From Mangrovimonas sp. ST2L15 (GTDB lineage: Bacteria; Bacteroidota; Bacteroidia; Flavobacteriales; Flavobacteriaceae): 64,000 nt of DNA. The stretch is from contig NZ_LBIQ01000035.1 in NCBI RefSeq assembly GCF_001280515.1, positions 1 to 64,000 of the forward strand, read 5' to 3'. Of this stretch, positions 62,146 to 64,000 are shown piece after piece (the first letter of the stretch is position 1; each line of letters begins with the position of its first letter). The notes under the pieces are model-generated. The model saw only the letters and a program-made list of their open reading frames with translations. It did not search any database and had not been told where the DNA came from. The translations under genes and the position numbers were made by a program.

Positions 62146-63372
62146 ATGAAAGAATTACTTCAAAAGTACGAAGCTAAAGAACCAGAAATTATTTTTAATT
62201 GGAAAGATCCAGAAACCGAGGCAGAAGGATGGACAGTTATTAACTCCCTAAGAGGTGGTGCTGCCGGAGGTGGAACCCGAATGAGAAAGGGATTGGATAT
62301 GAATGAAGTGTTGTCTTTGGCTAAAACCATGGAAGTGAAATTTACTGTGTCTGGACCACCTATCGGAGGTGCAAAATCAGGTATTAATTTCGATCCAAAT
62401 GATCCTCGAAAAAAAGGCGTTTTAGAGCGTTGGTATCAAGCAGTATCTCCTTTGTTGAAAAGTTATTATGGTACTGGAGGAGACTTGAACGTTGATGAAA
62501 TTCATGAAGTGATTCCTATTACTGAAGAGAGTGGCGTATGGCATCCTCAAGAAGGGGTTTTTAGTGGACATTTTAAGCCAACAGAAGCCGATAAGATTAA
62601 TAGGATTGGACAATTGCGACAAGGAGTTATTAAGGTTATTGAGAATCCTTATTTTTCGCCAAGTGTTCAGAGAAAGTATACCATTGCTGATATGATAACT
62701 GGTTTTGGTGTAGCAGAAGCAGTCAAGCAATATTATCACATATACGGAGGTACAGTAGAAGGCAAACGTGCCATTGTGCAAGGATTTGGAAATGTAGGAT
62801 CAGCAGCTGCTTTTTATCTGTCTCAGATGGGAGCCAAAATTGTTGGAATTATCGATATCGCAGGTGGATTAATTAAAGAGGAAGGATTTACCTTTGAAGA
62901 AATCACCGATTTGTTTTTGGCTAAACAGGGTAATAAGTTAATCGCTGAAAATTTAATACCTTTTGAAGAAATGAATCAGAGGGTATGGTCATTAAGAACC
63001 GAGATTTTTGCACCATGTGCCGCTTCTAGATTGATTACTAAAGGACAAATAGATGAAATGATCGATACGGGACTTGAAGTAATTTCATGTGGAGCTAATG
63101 TGCCATTTGCCGATAAAGAAATTTTCTTTGGTCCTATTATGGAGCATACAGATAACCGAGTAAGTTTAATTCCAGATTTCATTTCCAATTGTGGAATGGC
63201 TCGAGTATTTGCTTATTTTATGGAACGTCGTGTACAAATGACTGACGAATCCATTTTTTCTGATACATCAGACACAATTAGAAGAGCTTTGGAAAAAGTT
63301 TATGAGAAAAATCAAAACAAGACTGGTATAAGCGAGACCGCTTTTGAGATTGCCTTGAGCCAGCTTATTTAA
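62146..63372 (+). CDS. Glu/Leu/Phe/Val dehydrogenase family protein
   Basis: 408 residues. RGGAAGGGTRMRKGLDMNEV and VSGPPIGGAKSGINFDPND (about 69-87, catalytic Lys in GGAKSG) form the active site; AIVQGFGNVGSAAAFYLSQMG (about 207-227) is the NAD(P)-binding loop. Oxidatively deaminates a branched-chain amino acid or glutamate; which one cannot be told. It would feed the acyl-CoA branch if leucine or valine is the substrate. Confidence 0.93.
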   Translation: MKELLQKYEAKEPEIIFNWKDPETEAEGWTVINSLRGGAAGGGTRMRKGLDMNEVLSLAKTMEVKFTVSGPPIGGAKSGINFDPNDPRKKGVLERWYQAVSPLLKSYYGTGGDLNVDEIHEVIPITEESGVWHPQEGVFSGHFKPTEADKINRIGQLRQGVIKVIENPYFSPSVQRKYTIADMITGFGVAEAVKQYYHIYGGTVEGKRAIVQGFGNVGSAAAFYLSQMGAKIVGIIDIAGGLIKEEGFTFEEITDLFLAKQGNKLIAENLIPFEEMNQRVWSLRTEIFAPCAASRLITKGQIDEMIDTGLEVISCGANVPFADKEIFFGPIMEHTDNRVSLIPDFISNCGMARVFAYFMERRVQMTDESIFSDTSDTIRRALEKVYEKNQNKTGISETAFEIALSQLI

Positions 63373-63383
63373 TAAACATATTT

Positions 63384-64000
63384 ATGGAAACTATTATCGT
63401 TCTCACATTCGTTCTTGGCTATTTGGCCATAACCTTGGAGCACAATTTAAAAATTGACAAATTAATTCCAGCATTGCTTATGATGGCCATTTGTTGGGCT
63501 ATTATTGCGTTGGGAATAGATGCTTTTCCGCATTGGTTTGATTCTGCAGAGCATCATTTGATGGAAGCCTTTGGGACTTTGGGTCATGAAGCAAAAATCG
63601 AACTGATGGAGGAAACCTTGCTCCATCATTTGGGTAAAACTGCAGAGATTGTTGTCTTCTTATTGGGAGCGATGACTATAGTTGAAATTATAGACTATTT
63701 TGATGGTTTTTCTACCATAAAGGGATATGTTAAAACCAAAAGCAAAAGACGTATTCTATGGATGTTTGGCTTTTTAGCTTTTGGTCTTTCAGCTATCATC
63801 GATAATTTAACCGCTACGATTGTATTAATATCGATTCTTCAAAAAATAATTAAGGAACGAGAATTAAGAATCTGGTTTGCAGGTTTAATAATCATTGGAG
63901 CTAACGCTGGTGGGGCTTGGTCACCAATTGGAGATGTAACAACAACCATGCTTTGGATTGGTAAAAAAGTATCTTCAGGGCATTTGTTTGTCTATTTGTT
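63384..64000 (+). CDS. nhaD: NhaD-type sodium/proton antiporter, 3' end outside window
   Basis: The first 205 residues are present. METIIVLTFVLGYLAITLEHNL starts the protein; KTAEIVVFLLGAMTIVEII and SAIIDNLTATIVLISIL are characteristic NhaD/ArsB-superfamily segments, as is GANAGGAWSPIGDVTTTMLW. Inner membrane Na+/H+ exchange. It starts 11 bp after the dehydrogenase gene. Confidence 0.9.
   Translation, partial: METIIVLTFVLGYLAITLEHNLKIDKLIPALLMMAICWAIIALGIDAFPHWFDSAEHHLMEAFGTLGHEAKIELMEETLLHHLGKTAEIVVFLLGAMTIVEIIDYFDGFSTIKGYVKTKSKRRILWMFGFLAFGLSAIIDNLTATIVLISILQKIIKERELRIWFAGLIIIGANAGGAWSPIGDVTTTMLWIGKKVSSGHLFVYL

Noticed and set aside
1-64000. CRISPR arrays, insertion sequences, phage genes, attachment sites or a replication origin
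   Set aside because: No regularly spaced repeats, transposase or phage-like frames, or clustered DnaA boxes were seen while reading through; a subtle case could be missed by eye.

Overview
The window looks like chromosome from a marine-type member of the Flavobacteriaceae (Bacteroidota). The signs are an AT-rich genome, promoters with the Bacteroidota -7 element TAnnTTTG, type IX secretion sorting domains (1-242 and 57516-59273), families largely confined to this phylum (DUF4293, DUF3667, DUF3078, DUF4197, DUF1599, Lacal_2735-like), a Rho with a long Asn/Gln/Lys-rich insertion, and long hairpin terminators after most transcripts. I see no insertion sequence, prophage, CRISPR array or rRNA operon. 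Two tRNA genes are present (Glu-UUC, Arg-ACG).

Layout. 1-7.6 kb: end of a large type IX secreted protein, a FadL-type porin with a low-complexity lipoprotein, proS, tRNA-Glu with rpsT, rho, DUF4293. 7.7-19 kb: housekeeping genes: small phosphoesterase, truA with an ABC exporter, the operon folP-cdaA-DUF3667, then the collinear run DUF1599 / DoxX-like / permease / thioredoxin / tpiA, followed by prmA and clpS, and tRNA-Arg. 19.1-32.4 kb: a sulfide and persulfide metabolism island. 32.4-36 kb: a 50-residue protein gene and a BlaR1/BlaI-like pair. 36-40.6 kb: a Ca/Na antiporter and two divergent glutamine synthetases (types II and III). 40.7-51 kb: a small secreted peptide, purM, DUF3078, B12-dependent ribonucleotide reductase, an unexplored three-gene envelope operon, prfA, pyrF and a BtuF-like protein. 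51-64 kb: small paralogous proteins, DUF1579- and DUF4197-like proteins, a fused acyl-CoA mutase (IcmF type), a secreted M43 protease, an acyl-CoA dehydrogenase, anmK, an amino-acid dehydrogenase and the start of nhaD.

The standout is the 19.1-32.4 kb island. A Crp/Fnr-type regulator whose only three cysteines lie where the cAMP phosphate-binding cassette normally sits is encoded among genes for sulfide:quinone oxidoreductase, two metallo-beta-lactamase/double-rhodanese proteins (persulfide dioxygenase type), a free rhodanese, a TauE-type exporter, two YeeE/YedE half-transporters, thioredoxin, a c-type cytochrome and cytochrome bd. Six promoters in the island carry the same palindrome GTAAC-N4-GTTAC, and in all six the gap to the -7 element is exactly 22 bp. 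That predicts one directly activated regulon that includes the regulator's own operon. The likely flow is sulfide to quinone-linked persulfide, persulfide to sulfite or thiosulfate, export or uptake of the products, and electron disposal through a sulfide-tolerant bd oxidase.

Other regulatory structures stand out: three BlaI-type operators repeated at exactly 20 bp, a repeated element between the two glutamine synthetase genes, and three very short genes (43, 46 and 50 codons), two of which have their own strong terminators.
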